Assembly (NCBI GenBank): GCA_000435055.1 | Contig: FR879681.1 | Location: 1-38,039, forward strand | Length of the DNA: 38,039 nt | Direction of reading: 5' to 3' | DNA from: Clostridium sp. CAG:138 | Lineage (GTDB): Bacteria; Bacillota; Clostridia; Christensenellales; CAG-138 | Shown: positions 12,382 through 21,375 of the stretch, in pieces | How positions within the stretch are numbered: position 1 is the stretch's first letter | Layout: each line of letters begins with the position of its first letter | Position numbers and translations under genes: made by a program | The notes under the pieces: generated by a model | The model's input: only the letters and a program-made list of their open reading frames with translations | Told to the model about the DNA's origin: nothing | Databases searched by the model: none

Positions 12382-15300
12382 TTAATCAGTATCCTTTCCG
12401 CTCCCGGGGGAGCCGCTTTGCAGATTTCCGCCGAATATGCGGTTGTATTCGGCTGCATCAATGAGCACCTTTCGGGGCTTTGCACCGTCCGGCTCGCTCA
12501 CGAATTTGTTTTGTTCCATGATGTCAACGAGCCTTGCCGCACGCGCATAGCCGACGCGCAGCCGGCGCTGAATCATTGAAATGGAGGCCGTGCCGCTTTC
12601 AACAACGAGCCGCACCGCATCGGGAAGCAGATCGTCATCCTGCTTGCCGTTGCCTTGGCCGAGCCCTCCCCCGCCGCCGGTGATTTCGCTTAACACGCTT
12701 TCGTCATATGACGGAGCAGCCACCTGATTCTGAAGGAAAAAGTCGCGAATCGCTTCAACTTCTTCATCCGACACAAACGCACCCTGTGCGCGTGTGGGCT
12801 TGCTTGCGCCGTTCGCATGGAAAAGCATATCGCCCTTGCCGAGCAGCTTTTCCGCACCGCTTGCGTCCATAATAACGCGGGAATCCGTGCCGTTTGAAAC
12901 GGCAAACGCAATTCGCGAGGGAATGTTGGCTTTTATAAGGCCTGTTATAACATCAACGGACGGCCGCTGAGTTGCAACGATAAGGTGAATGCCGCATGCT
13001 CTGCCGAGCTGCGCAATGCGGCAGATGGATTCTTCAACATCCTTTGAAGCAACCATCATAAGGTCGGCAAGCTCATCGATTATGATAACAAGGCGCGGCC
13101 ACTTATCCTCTTCACGCTCCTGCATGGCATTATAGCGGTAGATGTCGCGGGCGTTGACTTTTCCCATCTTGCCGTAACGCTGCTCCATTTCCGTAACCGC
13201 CCAGCGCAGTGCGCCCGCCGCTTTTTTCGGTTCGGTAACAACGGGACAGAACAGGTGCGGAAGCGCGGAGAAGATGGACAGCTCAACGACTTTCGGGTCG
13301 ATGAGGATCATTCGAACATCCTTGGGTGCGGATTTGAAGATCAAGCTCAATATGATGCAGTTGATGCACACGGATTTACCGGAGCCCGTTTGACCCGCAA
13401 TCAGCATATGCGGCATTTTTTCAAGATCCGCAAGCACGACTTTGCCCGCAATATCCTTGCCCAAGCCCATTGTGAGCGGGGATTTTGCAGAGTTGAATTC
13501 ACGCGTTTCAAGCACATCGCGGAGGTACACGGGTGCGGTATCCTTGTTCGGAATTTCAATGCCGATTGCTGATTTTCCGGGTATCGGCGCTTCGATGCGG
13601 ACACGCGGAGCCGCAAGCGCAAGTGCAATATCGTTGCTCAGTGTCGTGATGCGGTTCACGCGGATCCCCTGTGCGGGCTGGAGCTCGAACCTTGTTATCA
13701 CCGGACCGACGCTGATATTAACGATTCGTGCGGAAATATTAAAGCTGTTGAGCGTTTCGATAAGCACCTTTGCCTTCTCCGTCGGCGATTCGGATGCAAC
13801 CGCTGCGGCAGGGTCGGGCAGGCGCAGAAGGCTGTACGGCGGCCGTTGGTATTCGATCACGGCGGCGGGAACGACGGAGGAGACGGTGTTTCCCGAGGGA
13901 CTGCCGCCTTGTGAAGAATCATTGCCGCCGACGGGTGTTGATTTGCGTTCTGCGGAAAAGCCGCTTTGCGCCGTTTCGGACTGTTCCGTGATGCTTTGTG
14001 GCGGAATGTCTTCCATGCGTGTCACCGGAATGCCGCGCAGGAAGTCATCATCGGCTTCGGTTGAATCTCCGGCGGCGGGGCTGTCAAACGGCTCTTCCGA
14101 CGCGGAAACAGCCGAATCGGAAGACTCGTTGGAATAATCCGGCTCGAAAGGCATGTCGTCATCCGCTGTCGGAGGAGCAAAGCCCTCTTCGTCGCGTTCA
14201 ACATCGGCATAGGAAAGGTTCATCGGAATGTCAATGTGTTCATCGCCGTAGGAAGGAAAATCCTCCCGAGACCCGTTGCCAACATCAACATCTGAAGGAA
14301 CAAAATCGCTTGTTTTCAGTTCACGTTTTCCGCTGCGCCTGTGCTTCTGAGGTTTTGTTGTTTTGAGCGGCCCCGAAACGGGGAAAAACTCAAGTTCATC
14401 ATTGTTTTTTGCGGTGCCGAAAGGCCTGCGCTTCTGCGGGGTGCGCCGTGCGGTGAAATCGGATGTGCCGACGGTTTCGGCAATGTCCGCCGCATTCACG
14501 TTTTCGGAACGTGCGGACATCTCCGCTTCCTGCCTTTTGCGGGCTTTGCTGCGTTTTGCAAGGGAGGAAACCTGTTCGCCGCTTTCCGCCCCGTAATCGC
14601 TGTCCCCCGCCGTGAGCGGTTTTCCGGAATGAACAAGGAATCCGTCCTCGTCAAACTGCGGCTCGTTGGATGAGCTTTGTTTTTTGCGCCCTCTCTCGGG
14701 TTTTGTGTCGTCAAGTTTTTCGTTGTAAAGCTCGGTTTGTCGGCGGGCACGCGAAACGGCATGAGCCTCCGCAACGCTTTCGGCAAGCTTTTTGCCCGTT
14801 TTTCGGAGGGAAAGCCCTGTGATAACAAGCAGCATGATAATATCAATGCCCGCCAGTGCAACACATCCGCCCGTGACGCCGAACAACTTTGCAAAAAGGT
14901 ATGCAAGGCTTCCGCCGAAAAAACCTCCGCCGCTGCGCAGGCGGCTGCCTGCGGACCATGCATGGGAAACAGCCTTTCCGAAGCTCATGGCGGGAATCAA
15001 TTTTGCATATTCGGCAAGGTGAATGAACGAAAGCAGCGCAAATGCGGCAGCGGCTGCGCAAACGATCGTGCCCGTGCGGGAATTGTCCTTTCGAATTGCG
15101 ATAACACAAACTCCGAGTGCCGCACAAAGCACGGGCACTGCATACATTCCGATGCCGAAAATGCCGAAAAGCAGAGGCACAATTGCCGCAATGACCCCTT
15201 GGGACGAACGGGGAGCATAGCAGAATATGCCGAGTATGATGCCGACAAGTATAAGCACGACTCCGATTATCTCGCGCTTGGTATCGGCCGAATCGGCGGA

Positions 15301-15414
15301 GTTGCCGCTTTGCTTTTTTCCGTTTCGTGAAGCGGAAGCGGGCCGCTGTTCGCTGCGCCCTGCGGAGCCCCGTCCGGAGCGTCTCTTTGCGCCGTTTGAA
15401 CCTGTTGCTGCCAT
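12382..15414 (-). CDS. ftsK: DNA translocase FtsK/SpoIIIE
   Basis: 1010 residues. A hexameric ATP-driven pump that moves chromosomal DNA through the division or sporulation septum. The N-terminus has about four membrane helices (residues ~45-215), followed by a long, low-complexity, acidic and Pro/Ser-rich linker (~215-530). The motor then carries Walker A GQTGSGKS (~674-681), Walker B LVIIIDELADLMM, and IVATQRPSVDVITG. The winged-helix gamma domain (ISMIQRRLRVGYARAARLVDIME) lies near the C-terminus and reads orientation sequences. A TATAAT on the minus strand at 15482-15477 is a likely -10 box. First gene of the ftsK-rimO-pgsA unit. Confidence 0.95.
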   Translation of the reverse strand: MAATGSNGAKRRSGRGSAGRSEQRPASASRNGKKQSGNSADSADTKREIIGVVLILVGIILGIFCYAPRSSQGVIAAIVPLLFGIFGIGMYAVPVLCAALGVCVIAIRKDNSRTGTIVCAAAAAFALLSFIHLAEYAKLIPAMSFGKAVSHAWSAGSRLRSGGGFFGGSLAYLFAKLFGVTGGCVALAGIDIIMLLVITGLSLRKTGKKLAESVAEAHAVSRARRQTELYNEKLDDTKPERGRKKQSSSNEPQFDEDGFLVHSGKPLTAGDSDYGAESGEQVSSLAKRSKARKRQEAEMSARSENVNAADIAETVGTSDFTARRTPQKRRPFGTAKNNDELEFFPVSGPLKTTKPQKHRRSGKRELKTSDFVPSDVDVGNGSREDFPSYGDEHIDIPMNLSYADVERDEEGFAPPTADDDMPFEPDYSNESSDSAVSASEEPFDSPAAGDSTEADDDFLRGIPVTRMEDIPPQSITEQSETAQSGFSAERKSTPVGGNDSSQGGSPSGNTVSSVVPAAVIEYQRPPYSLLRLPDPAAAVASESPTEKAKVLIETLNSFNISARIVNISVGPVITRFELQPAQGIRVNRITTLSNDIALALAAPRVRIEAPIPGKSAIGIEIPNKDTAPVYLRDVLETREFNSAKSPLTMGLGKDIAGKVVLADLEKMPHMLIAGQTGSGKSVCINCIILSLIFKSAPKDVRMILIDPKVVELSIFSALPHLFCPVVTEPKKAAGALRWAVTEMEQRYGKMGKVNARDIYRYNAMQEREEDKWPRLVIIIDELADLMMVASKDVEESICRIAQLGRACGIHLIVATQRPSVDVITGLIKANIPSRIAFAVSNGTDSRVIMDASGAEKLLGKGDMLFHANGASKPTRAQGAFVSDEEVEAIRDFFLQNQVAAPSYDESVLSEITGGGGGLGQGNGKQDDDLLPDAVRLVVESGTASISMIQRRLRVGYARAARLVDIMEQNKFVSEPDGAKPRKVLIDAAEYNRIFGGNLQSGSPGSGKDTD

Positions 15415-15608
15415 TTATTTGAACCCTTTCAGAGTGATATGTGCATTTGAATGCCTGCGGTTTGAACCGGTATTCTATTATAACGCATTTCGCCGCCGAA
15501 TTAAAGAGCCGTTTTCTTAAAAAAGCCGTGATTGAGAAAAGTCTGAGCCGGGCTCGGGAAACGAAGCTGTATTTCCCGGGAAATAAAACTTATTCGTGGA
15601 ACCATAAT

Positions 15609-15650
15609 CAAAAAACAGGGGCCGCCCGCATGTCTGCGGGCAGTCCCTGT
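15609..15650 (-). terminator. Terminator of the subtilase gene
   Basis: ACAGGG...GCCCGCA pairs with TGCGGGC...CCCTGT, and the minus strand continues TTTTTTG. It lies 48 bases after the subtilase stop. Confidence 0.85.
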
Positions 15651-15697
15651 CGGTAGGTTAAGTTCGATTCAACCGAACCGATTCGGTCGAGTCAAGG

Positions 15698-18292
15698 TTA
15701 TGCGGTCATTGCCATGCGGAGGATCGTTACGGCATCGGTGATGGTAACATTGCCGTCGCCGTCAACATCGGCTGCATTCACATTGATGTTTGTAACGGTG
15801 CCCATTGCATAGCGCATTGCAAGCAGTGCATCGCTTACGGTAACGGTGCCGTCGCCGTCGGAATCGCCGGGGATCGCATTGGAATGATATTCAACATCGT
15901 CAAGATATGCACAGTCATCGTTGCGGTTGACGCTGCCGTCCTTGGTGTATTTCCACTCAAAGTTGTAGGTGCCGGAGGTTGCTGCGGTGTAGGTGTATTC
16001 CTCCCATGCAAGGCTGCCGGACTTTGAGAATACCTGAGTGTTGTTTGCGGTGAAGATGAACTTGTCGTAGTTCTGTTCACTGCTGACCTTGTAGCGGAAG
16101 GTGAGGGTTTCGCCCGCGCTCATGGTAAGACTGAGAGAGATTGCGGAGGTGCTGTTGTTCACGCCCTCGTTGCTGCTCTTTGCATAGTCATCGAGAACCG
16201 CCCAGGGATAGCTGCCCGCGGAGGTGAAGTTCAGCTCGCCGCCGGGAACGTTGAGTGCGGATTCGAGGGTGTAGAGCAGGTTAACTTCCTTGACCCATGC
16301 GCAGTCGCTGCCCGCCGCACCGCTGCCGTCCTTAACATAGCGGAAAGCAAAGGTGTGGTCGCCGCTTTCTTCAATGAGGTAATCGTACTGAGTCCAATCC
16401 GATGCGGTTGAAACTTCAAGAACAACATTTCCGTCAACAACAAACTGGAACTTATCGCCTGCGCCGCCGTCGAACTTGTAGTTGAAGCGGAAGGTGAGTC
16501 CGGAATTGATGTTTGCGGAGGTGCTGATTTCGGAGGTGCTGTTGTTCACGCCCGCATTGCCGCTCTTTGCAGCATTGCCGTCAACGGTCCAGGGATAGTT
16601 GTTGCCCTCGAACAGGAAGTTGCCGTTGCCGGTGTTGATAACGGAGCTGAGAGTTTCCTCAAGCACAACGTTGCGGATGTAGGCCTTGTCGTCGCCTGCC
16701 GCGCCGCTTGCATCCTTGCTGAATTCCCAAGTGAGAAGCACATCACCGTGGGTGGGAATGTAGCAGGTGTAGGTCTGCCAGTTTTGGCTTCCGCTTGCGG
16801 AGAACAGTTCTTCGCCGTTTGCAAGGAAACGGAGATAGTCGTGGTTCTGTTCGCTGCTGACTTTGTATTCAAAGCTGATGCGCTGATATGCGCCGAGGGT
16901 TGCTTTTGCGCTGAGGACGGAAGTGCTGTTGTTCACGCCCGCATTGCCGCTGAATGCACAGTTTGCATCCGCATTCCAAGGATATTCGCTTGCGGAAGTG
17001 AAGTGCAGGAAGCTGCCTTCGCCGTTGATGACATTGTCGAACTTAAGCAGGTCGGTAACGTTCAGAATACCGGTGCCGCCGCCTTCGATGCCGACATCGA
17101 TGGCAGCACCCTTGAGAGTGTTGATAACTTCGAATGCGCCCATGTCGGGGTTGAAGGTTTTAAGAAGTGCGCATGCTGCCGCAACGTGCGGAGTCGCCAT
17201 GCTGGTGCCGTCCATTTCGGTGTAGCCGCCGCCCATACGGACGCTGCGGATGCCGACACCGGGAGCGGTAATGTCAACGATTTCGCCCACGTTGGAGAAA
17301 TCGGCCATACGCTTGTTCCTGTCGTGTGCCGCAACGGTAACGCAGTCGGGAACGTTTGCGGGGCAGCGGGTGGAAGCGTCGGAACCGTAGTTGTTGCCTG
17401 CCGCAACGCAGTAAACGATGTCGTTGTGTGCCATGCCCTCGGCAACAACTTCAACGTATGCATTGTGGTCGTTGTCACAGGGGCCGCTGAGGCTGAGGTT
17501 TGCCGCAGCCGCGCCGTTGAGGGAAGCGTATTCCATTGCAAGAATGATCTCTGCGGAATTACCGTAACCATCGGCATCGAGAACTTTCAGAGGCATGATT
17601 TTGACGTTGGGAAGGTTGCCGTCAAGGATGGTGCCTGCGCAGTGGGAACCGTGGCCGTGGTCATCCTCGGGGTTGCTGTCGTTGTTTACAAAGTCATAAC
17701 CCGGAACGGATCTGCCGACAAGATAGGGGTGATCGCTGTCGTAACCGGTGTCGATAACGGCAACAACGACTTCGGGAAGGTTTTCAACGCCGCCGGCATA
17801 GTCGAGCATCCACTCATTGTAGTTGAAAGCATCAACATAGTCCGCACCGTAGCCCCAGCTGAGGAATTCGTTCACGCCGGGTTCCTGATCCGCCTGCATG
17901 ACGATATCGGGTTCGGCATACTGAACGCCCTTTACAAGCTCAAAAGCTTCGGCCGCTTTGCGCGCTTCTTCGGAAGTTCTGTACTGAATAATGTGCCAGT
18001 CATTGTAGCCGTTTACATGCGCAACGGAGCCGGTGTAGTCCAGCTCTTCGGCGCTCTTGACGATGATTCGTCCGTTTGCATAGGGGTCGGTATCCGCTGC
18101 TTTTTTGGTATATTCAGCGGAATACTTTTCGGTCATGTTGTGCAGTCTGCCGGCAAAAGCAAGCAGATTTTCGCTGCGCTTTGCGTTATCGGCAGCGGTG
18201 ACGGTCCCTTCGGCAAGGCTGCCGACGGGAAGGATGAGGCTGAAGCACATGATGAGCGAAAGCAGCAGTGCAGCAGTTTTCCTGAGATTCAT
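15698..18292 (-). CDS. Secreted subtilisin-like (S8) protease with three beta-domains and dockerin
   Basis: 864 residues; GGAGG precedes the ATG. A signal peptide (1-28) is followed by an I9-like propeptide (~70-130, GRIIVKSAEEL to VQYAEPD). The catalytic domain (~140-400) has Asp181 (AVIDTG), His214 (HGSHCAGT), oxyanion Asn300 (AAGN) and Ser364 (GTSMATPH), so it looks active. Three ~123-residue repeats follow (about 422-545, 551-673, 679-802), each carrying GVNNSTS, a YPW segment and a strand-rich body like a carbohydrate- or protein-binding jelly roll. A two-loop dockerin (808-864) ends the protein. It probably acts outside the cell, attached through cohesin. The neighbour upstream is another dockerin peptidase. 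Confidence 0.93.
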   Translation of the reverse strand: MNLRKTAALLLSLIMCFSLILPVGSLAEGTVTAADNAKRSENLLAFAGRLHNMTEKYSAEYTKKAADTDPYANGRIIVKSAEELDYTGSVAHVNGYNDWHIIQYRTSEEARKAAEAFELVKGVQYAEPDIVMQADQEPGVNEFLSWGYGADYVDAFNYNEWMLDYAGGVENLPEVVVAVIDTGYDSDHPYLVGRSVPGYDFVNNDSNPEDDHGHGSHCAGTILDGNLPNVKIMPLKVLDADGYGNSAEIILAMEYASLNGAAAANLSLSGPCDNDHNAYVEVVAEGMAHNDIVYCVAAGNNYGSDASTRCPANVPDCVTVAAHDRNKRMADFSNVGEIVDITAPGVGIRSVRMGGGYTEMDGTSMATPHVAAACALLKTFNPDMGAFEVINTLKGAAIDVGIEGGGTGILNVTDLLKFDNVINGEGSFLHFTSASEYPWNADANCAFSGNAGVNNSTSVLSAKATLGAYQRISFEYKVSSEQNHDYLRFLANGEELFSASGSQNWQTYTCYIPTHGDVLLTWEFSKDASGAAGDDKAYIRNVVLEETLSSVINTGNGNFLFEGNNYPWTVDGNAAKSGNAGVNNSTSEISTSANINSGLTFRFNYKFDGGAGDKFQFVVDGNVVLEVSTASDWTQYDYLIEESGDHTFAFRYVKDGSGAAGSDCAWVKEVNLLYTLESALNVPGGELNFTSAGSYPWAVLDDYAKSSNEGVNNSTSAISLSLTMSAGETLTFRYKVSSEQNYDKFIFTANNTQVFSKSGSLAWEEYTYTAATSGTYNFEWKYTKDGSVNRNDDCAYLDDVEYHSNAIPGDSDGDGTVTVSDALLAMRYAMGTVTNINVNAADVDGDGNVTITDAVTILRMAMTA

Positions 18293-18373
18293 TCGGTTTT
18301 CCTCCGTGTTATGTTTGTTGATTCGCTGCGGTGCATATCGTGTTTAAAACGCCGAAGCAAATCTGTCCGTATA

Positions 18374-18402
18374 ATATTATCAGAAACGGGGACTGAAGTC
18401 AA
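18374..18402 (-). promoter_or_regulatory. Likely promoter of the subtilase gene
   Basis: Minus strand TTGACT (18402-18397), 17-base spacer, TAATAT (18379-18374). The -10 match is weak, but the position ~80 bases before the start is suitable. Confidence 0.4.
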
Positions 18403-18458
18403 GGAAAATCTATAATCTATCGAAAAGTGAGAAAAAAATCAGCATGTAGTGCAAAATG

Positions 18459-18527
18459 GAAAAAATACAGCTGCCTTTGCTCAGCGGAGACAAAGCCGAA
18501 CGCCCCGCATTTCGCGCAAAAGCAGCT
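18459..18527 (-). terminator. Probable terminator of the C39-like peptidase gene
   Basis: AGCTGCCTTTGC (18469-18480) pairs with GCAAAAGCAGCT (18516-18527) with one mismatch and a large loop; the minus strand continues TATTTTTTCC. Confidence 0.6.
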
Positions 18528-18558
18528 TGTTAATTAACTTGATTTAACCGACGTATGC

Positions 18559-20286
18559 TCAAAATGCGCGTGCCGCAAGCAGCCGCCGCATCAACATCAG
18601 TGCATCGACGGAATCAACGGTGCCGTCCCCGTTCACATCACAGGCGGCGAGCAGGATTCCGGGAACATTGATACCCATGGAGCGACGCAGAATGCTCAGC
18701 GCGTCCGTAAACTCAACCGCGCCGTTGCCGTCCGCATCGCCGATAAGGTAAGGCAGGCCGAAATTGGCATAGACATGAAGGTTACTCCGAACATTATCAA
18801 AGTCTTCCGACCAACCGTAAAAAACATAACCGTCGTGTGTGGGCAAAGCAGGTTCAACGGCGGAAAAACCGTAGTATATGTTTTGCTGCGAAAGGACTTC
18901 GCGCGTCATTCCGTCCTTAAATGTGACTGTGTACGTGCGCAGCGGCTCAAGTTCAATCGAAAACGGGCAGACGAGGATCTCCGTAAACGTTTTGGTTCGG
19001 CTTGTGAGAGAGGAGCTTGCCGTAACAATCGCTTTAAGTTCGTAGGCATAATGCCCTGCGGCAAGGTTTCCGAAGCGGAGTGCGGCGTCAACAGCCGTGC
19101 CGGATATGTCAAACCCGCCGTGAACGCCCGGCAGCACCGCGGCGGACATGAGCGTATCCCCGTCGCCGTCCGCAAACCTGCCCTCAATGCGCGTTATGCT
19201 GTGCCGCGAAACAACGGTCTGCGTAAGCGCGAATGACCTTCCGAGAGGGAGAGTTCCCTGCGGGATTGTTTCGGACTGAATTTCAATATCATCCAAAAAC
19301 CGCACGAATCCGATTTCGGTTTGCTTTACATAAAGATGCGAACCGTTAACAAACACTTGGTGCCAGCTTTGCCCGAGGGTGTTTACAAGGTCGCCTGTTA
19401 CAACGAGCTTTTCGCCGGCAGAGGCGGTTGAAACGGCAACCGAGCCGAACCCCGCGCTTGCATCGCAGGGCAGGGAGAACAGCGTTGCGCTTGATTTGAC
19501 CTGCGCCTCAAGATGCGTCATTTCAAAGCTGCACCGGGAGATGTAGTCCGAATCGTTGGGATTATTGCCTGCATAGATGCACAGCCTGCTGACGTACGGA
19601 TAACGGGAATCCAGCGCAACATCCGCGTTTCCCGCAACATTGTTCAGAGAGTCCATGATATAAACACGACCTTCCGCAATGCTTTTTGCATTATCAACGG
19701 CAACATAATGCCCATAGTTTTTTACAGTCAGAATAACATGCTTATCCTGCCGCACATAGCTCATTATCTTTTCCTGCATTGCGGCGGAGGAAGAATCACC
19801 CGCGTAATACTCCATACCTTCAAATTCAAGTCCGTCTATCATCTGTGCGGGCTTGTACCAATACAAGTTGCCGTCGTCGCTCAGGCCGCCGTTGGCGTTC
19901 AGCCAGTTAACAAGCGTTGCAACGTTGAACGTGTCGGATGTTCTGTATCCGCTTTGAATAATTATCTTTGTTACGGATGTTACAAGGCAGCCGATCTGCG
20001 CCACTGTTTTTCCGCTTGCACCCATCGGGAGCTGCCCCCAGCGCGGATCGCGCTGCGCCCATTTGCGGTAATCCTCCGCATCCTTTTCGGAAATGGTTTC
20101 GGCGTCAAAGGGCGGTTCGTCAGCAAGCTCGTCGGGGATATCGGACAATAAATAATTATCGTCATACTTTTCGCTTTTTTCGGTGTTTGTGTCTGCAACG
20201 GAAAAACTGCCGAAAACCGACACAAAAAGCATCGAAACGGCAACAAAAATTAAAAAAAGATTGTAAAGTTTTTTGCTACGATTCAT
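18559..20286 (-). CDS. Secreted C39-like (papain-fold) peptidase with dockerin
   Basis: 575 residues; GAGGTGAG precedes the ATG. A signal peptide spans ~1-31. Residues ~75-230 resemble peptidase C39-like domains: WAQRDPRWG...GCLVTS with Cys100, YGHYVAVD with His193, and YIMDS with Asp212. An SH3-like or beta region follows (~245-330), then a Listeria-Bacteroides type repeat (YTVTFKDGM to YGWSEDF, ~450-510) and a dockerin (DADGNGAVEFTDAL, DVNGDGTVDSVDAL) at the C-terminus. The combination suggests a cell-surface or complex-bound hydrolase acting on peptides or the wall; the substrate is unknown. It has its own terminator, so it is separate from the subtilase gene downstream. Confidence 0.82.
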   Translation of the reverse strand: MNRSKKLYNLFLIFVAVSMLFVSVFGSFSVADTNTEKSEKYDDNYLLSDIPDELADEPPFDAETISEKDAEDYRKWAQRDPRWGQLPMGASGKTVAQIGCLVTSVTKIIIQSGYRTSDTFNVATLVNWLNANGGLSDDGNLYWYKPAQMIDGLEFEGMEYYAGDSSSAAMQEKIMSYVRQDKHVILTVKNYGHYVAVDNAKSIAEGRVYIMDSLNNVAGNADVALDSRYPYVSRLCIYAGNNPNDSDYISRCSFEMTHLEAQVKSSATLFSLPCDASAGFGSVAVSTASAGEKLVVTGDLVNTLGQSWHQVFVNGSHLYVKQTEIGFVRFLDDIEIQSETIPQGTLPLGRSFALTQTVVSRHSITRIEGRFADGDGDTLMSAAVLPGVHGGFDISGTAVDAALRFGNLAAGHYAYELKAIVTASSSLTSRTKTFTEILVCPFSIELEPLRTYTVTFKDGMTREVLSQQNIYYGFSAVEPALPTHDGYVFYGWSEDFDNVRSNLHVYANFGLPYLIGDADGNGAVEFTDALSILRRSMGINVPGILLAACDVNGDGTVDSVDALMLMRRLLAARAF

Positions 20287-20366
20287 TCTTTTCTCACCTC
20301 AAGCGGATTATAGCGCAGAACGGTGCGATTTTCAAGCTTTTTGGCGAAAATTACGCGAGAAATATG

Positions 20367-20398
20367 AAAAAAAGCGGAGCCGCTCACGGCAGCCCCGC
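20367..20398 (-). terminator. Terminator of the lipoprotein gene
   Basis: GCGGGGC pairs with GCTCCGC on the minus strand (one G-T pair), followed by seven T. Confidence 0.65.
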
Positions 20399-20456
20399 AG
20401 AATGAGATGCAAATTCGGCTTTTCATTCGGGTTCGGTGTTTCGGATAACGGTGATA

Positions 20457-21059
20457 TCAGCCTTTTTCGGGTCCGTCCGAATTTTCCGGTTCGGGAGTGA
20501 AGAACTGGTGTTGATTCCATGCATTGGAATACTTTACGAATTTCCATGCGCCGTCAACGTATTGAAGCTCAACGTCAAACCCGCTTGTGTCGCTTTCGGA
20601 AATAAAGCCTTTGACGGCAACCGTGCATGTGTCCGCATCGGTGCTTTCGCCGTCCTTAAGGGTGAATGTGAAAATCTTTCCCAACCCCATCTTGTAGGTG
20701 TCGTCATAGGTCTTGTAAAAATCGCCGTCGCCCTTTGTGATATAGCCCTGGGCAACAAGATCCTCATAGCTGAGCTGAACAAGGTTCGCTCCGCTGTTTG
20801 CGCAGTACTCTGTGAGATAGGAGGTGATTTCGGAAGGGAGCTTGTCAAAGCTCCAGCCCTCGATGAAGAAAGTCAAATATTCGACTTTTGAATGGTTGTC
20901 ACCCTTGGGACAAACATTTGCAATCGCCGTGAACAGAGCAGCTTCCTCGCGCGTCATATTGCTCGGCACAACAAATTCCTTTTCTTTTTTGCAGCCGGGA
21001 AGGCTCACAAGCATCAAAGCCGCAAGCAGCGCGGCAAACATAGTTTTAAAAACTCGCAT
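20457..21059 (-). CDS. Lipoprotein of unknown function
   Basis: 200 residues from ATG 21059, chosen because GGAGG lies directly upstream; an in-frame ATG 28 codons earlier has none. The N-terminus is a lipoprotein signal (VFKTMFAALLAALMLVSLPGC) with the lipid-modified Cys about residue 21. The rest is a soluble extracytoplasmic domain; its C-terminal half (VELQYVDGAWKFVKYSN) resembles small NTF2-like or DUF4878-like folds, which I cannot confirm. It stands between secreted dockerin proteins, on its own promoter. Confidence 0.8.
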   Translation of the reverse strand: MRVFKTMFAALLAALMLVSLPGCKKEKEFVVPSNMTREEAALFTAIANVCPKGDNHSKVEYLTFFIEGWSFDKLPSEITSYLTEYCANSGANLVQLSYEDLVAQGYITKGDGDFYKTYDDTYKMGLGKIFTFTLKDGESTDADTCTVAVKGFISESDTSGFDVELQYVDGAWKFVKYSNAWNQHQFFTPEPENSDGPEKG

Positions 21060-21190
21060 TCGTTTCCTCCGTGCGTCAGATTCCCGTTTTCGTCGGGGTA
21101 AGCCGCCGATTGCTGTATGCGGGCATCGGGAACGGCAGGGCATAACCGAACCTTTTTCATAAAATGAAAATGCACTGAATCGGCATTCTT

Positions 21191-21219
21191 ATTATAATGC
21201 CCCGTGCGGGAATATGCAA
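21191..21219 (-). promoter_or_regulatory. Promoter of the lipoprotein gene
   Basis: Minus strand TTGCAT (21219-21214), 17-base spacer, TATAAT (21196-21191). The -35 is weak and the -10 perfect. The surrounding gap 21060-21375 holds only this and the small repeat at 21269-21309. Confidence 0.45.
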
Positions 21220-21268
21220 GCAGTTTTTAAAGGCGGGCGGCGGATGCCGCAATTTGCGATTCGCTCAC

Positions 21269-21309
21269 GAATGCTTCGCGTCCCTTTCCCGAATGCTTCA
21301 TGTCCCTTT
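21269..21309. repeat. Two-copy 19-base tandem repeat, period 22
   Basis: GAATGCTTCGCGTCCCTTT at 21269 recurs at 21291 with two changes. It lies upstream of the kinase-fold gene. Confidence 0.6.
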
Positions 21310-21375
21310 AATTTGCAGGCTTTCTGTGCTATACTTGCAGTGCTTCGGCAGTGAATGATTGATTCGGAGGCGGAT

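Noticed and set aside
16748..18415. 555-codon plus-strand open frame
   Set aside because: It is the antisense of the subtilase gene. No ribosome site or family motif; the minus-strand frame has signal peptide, catalytic triad and dockerin.
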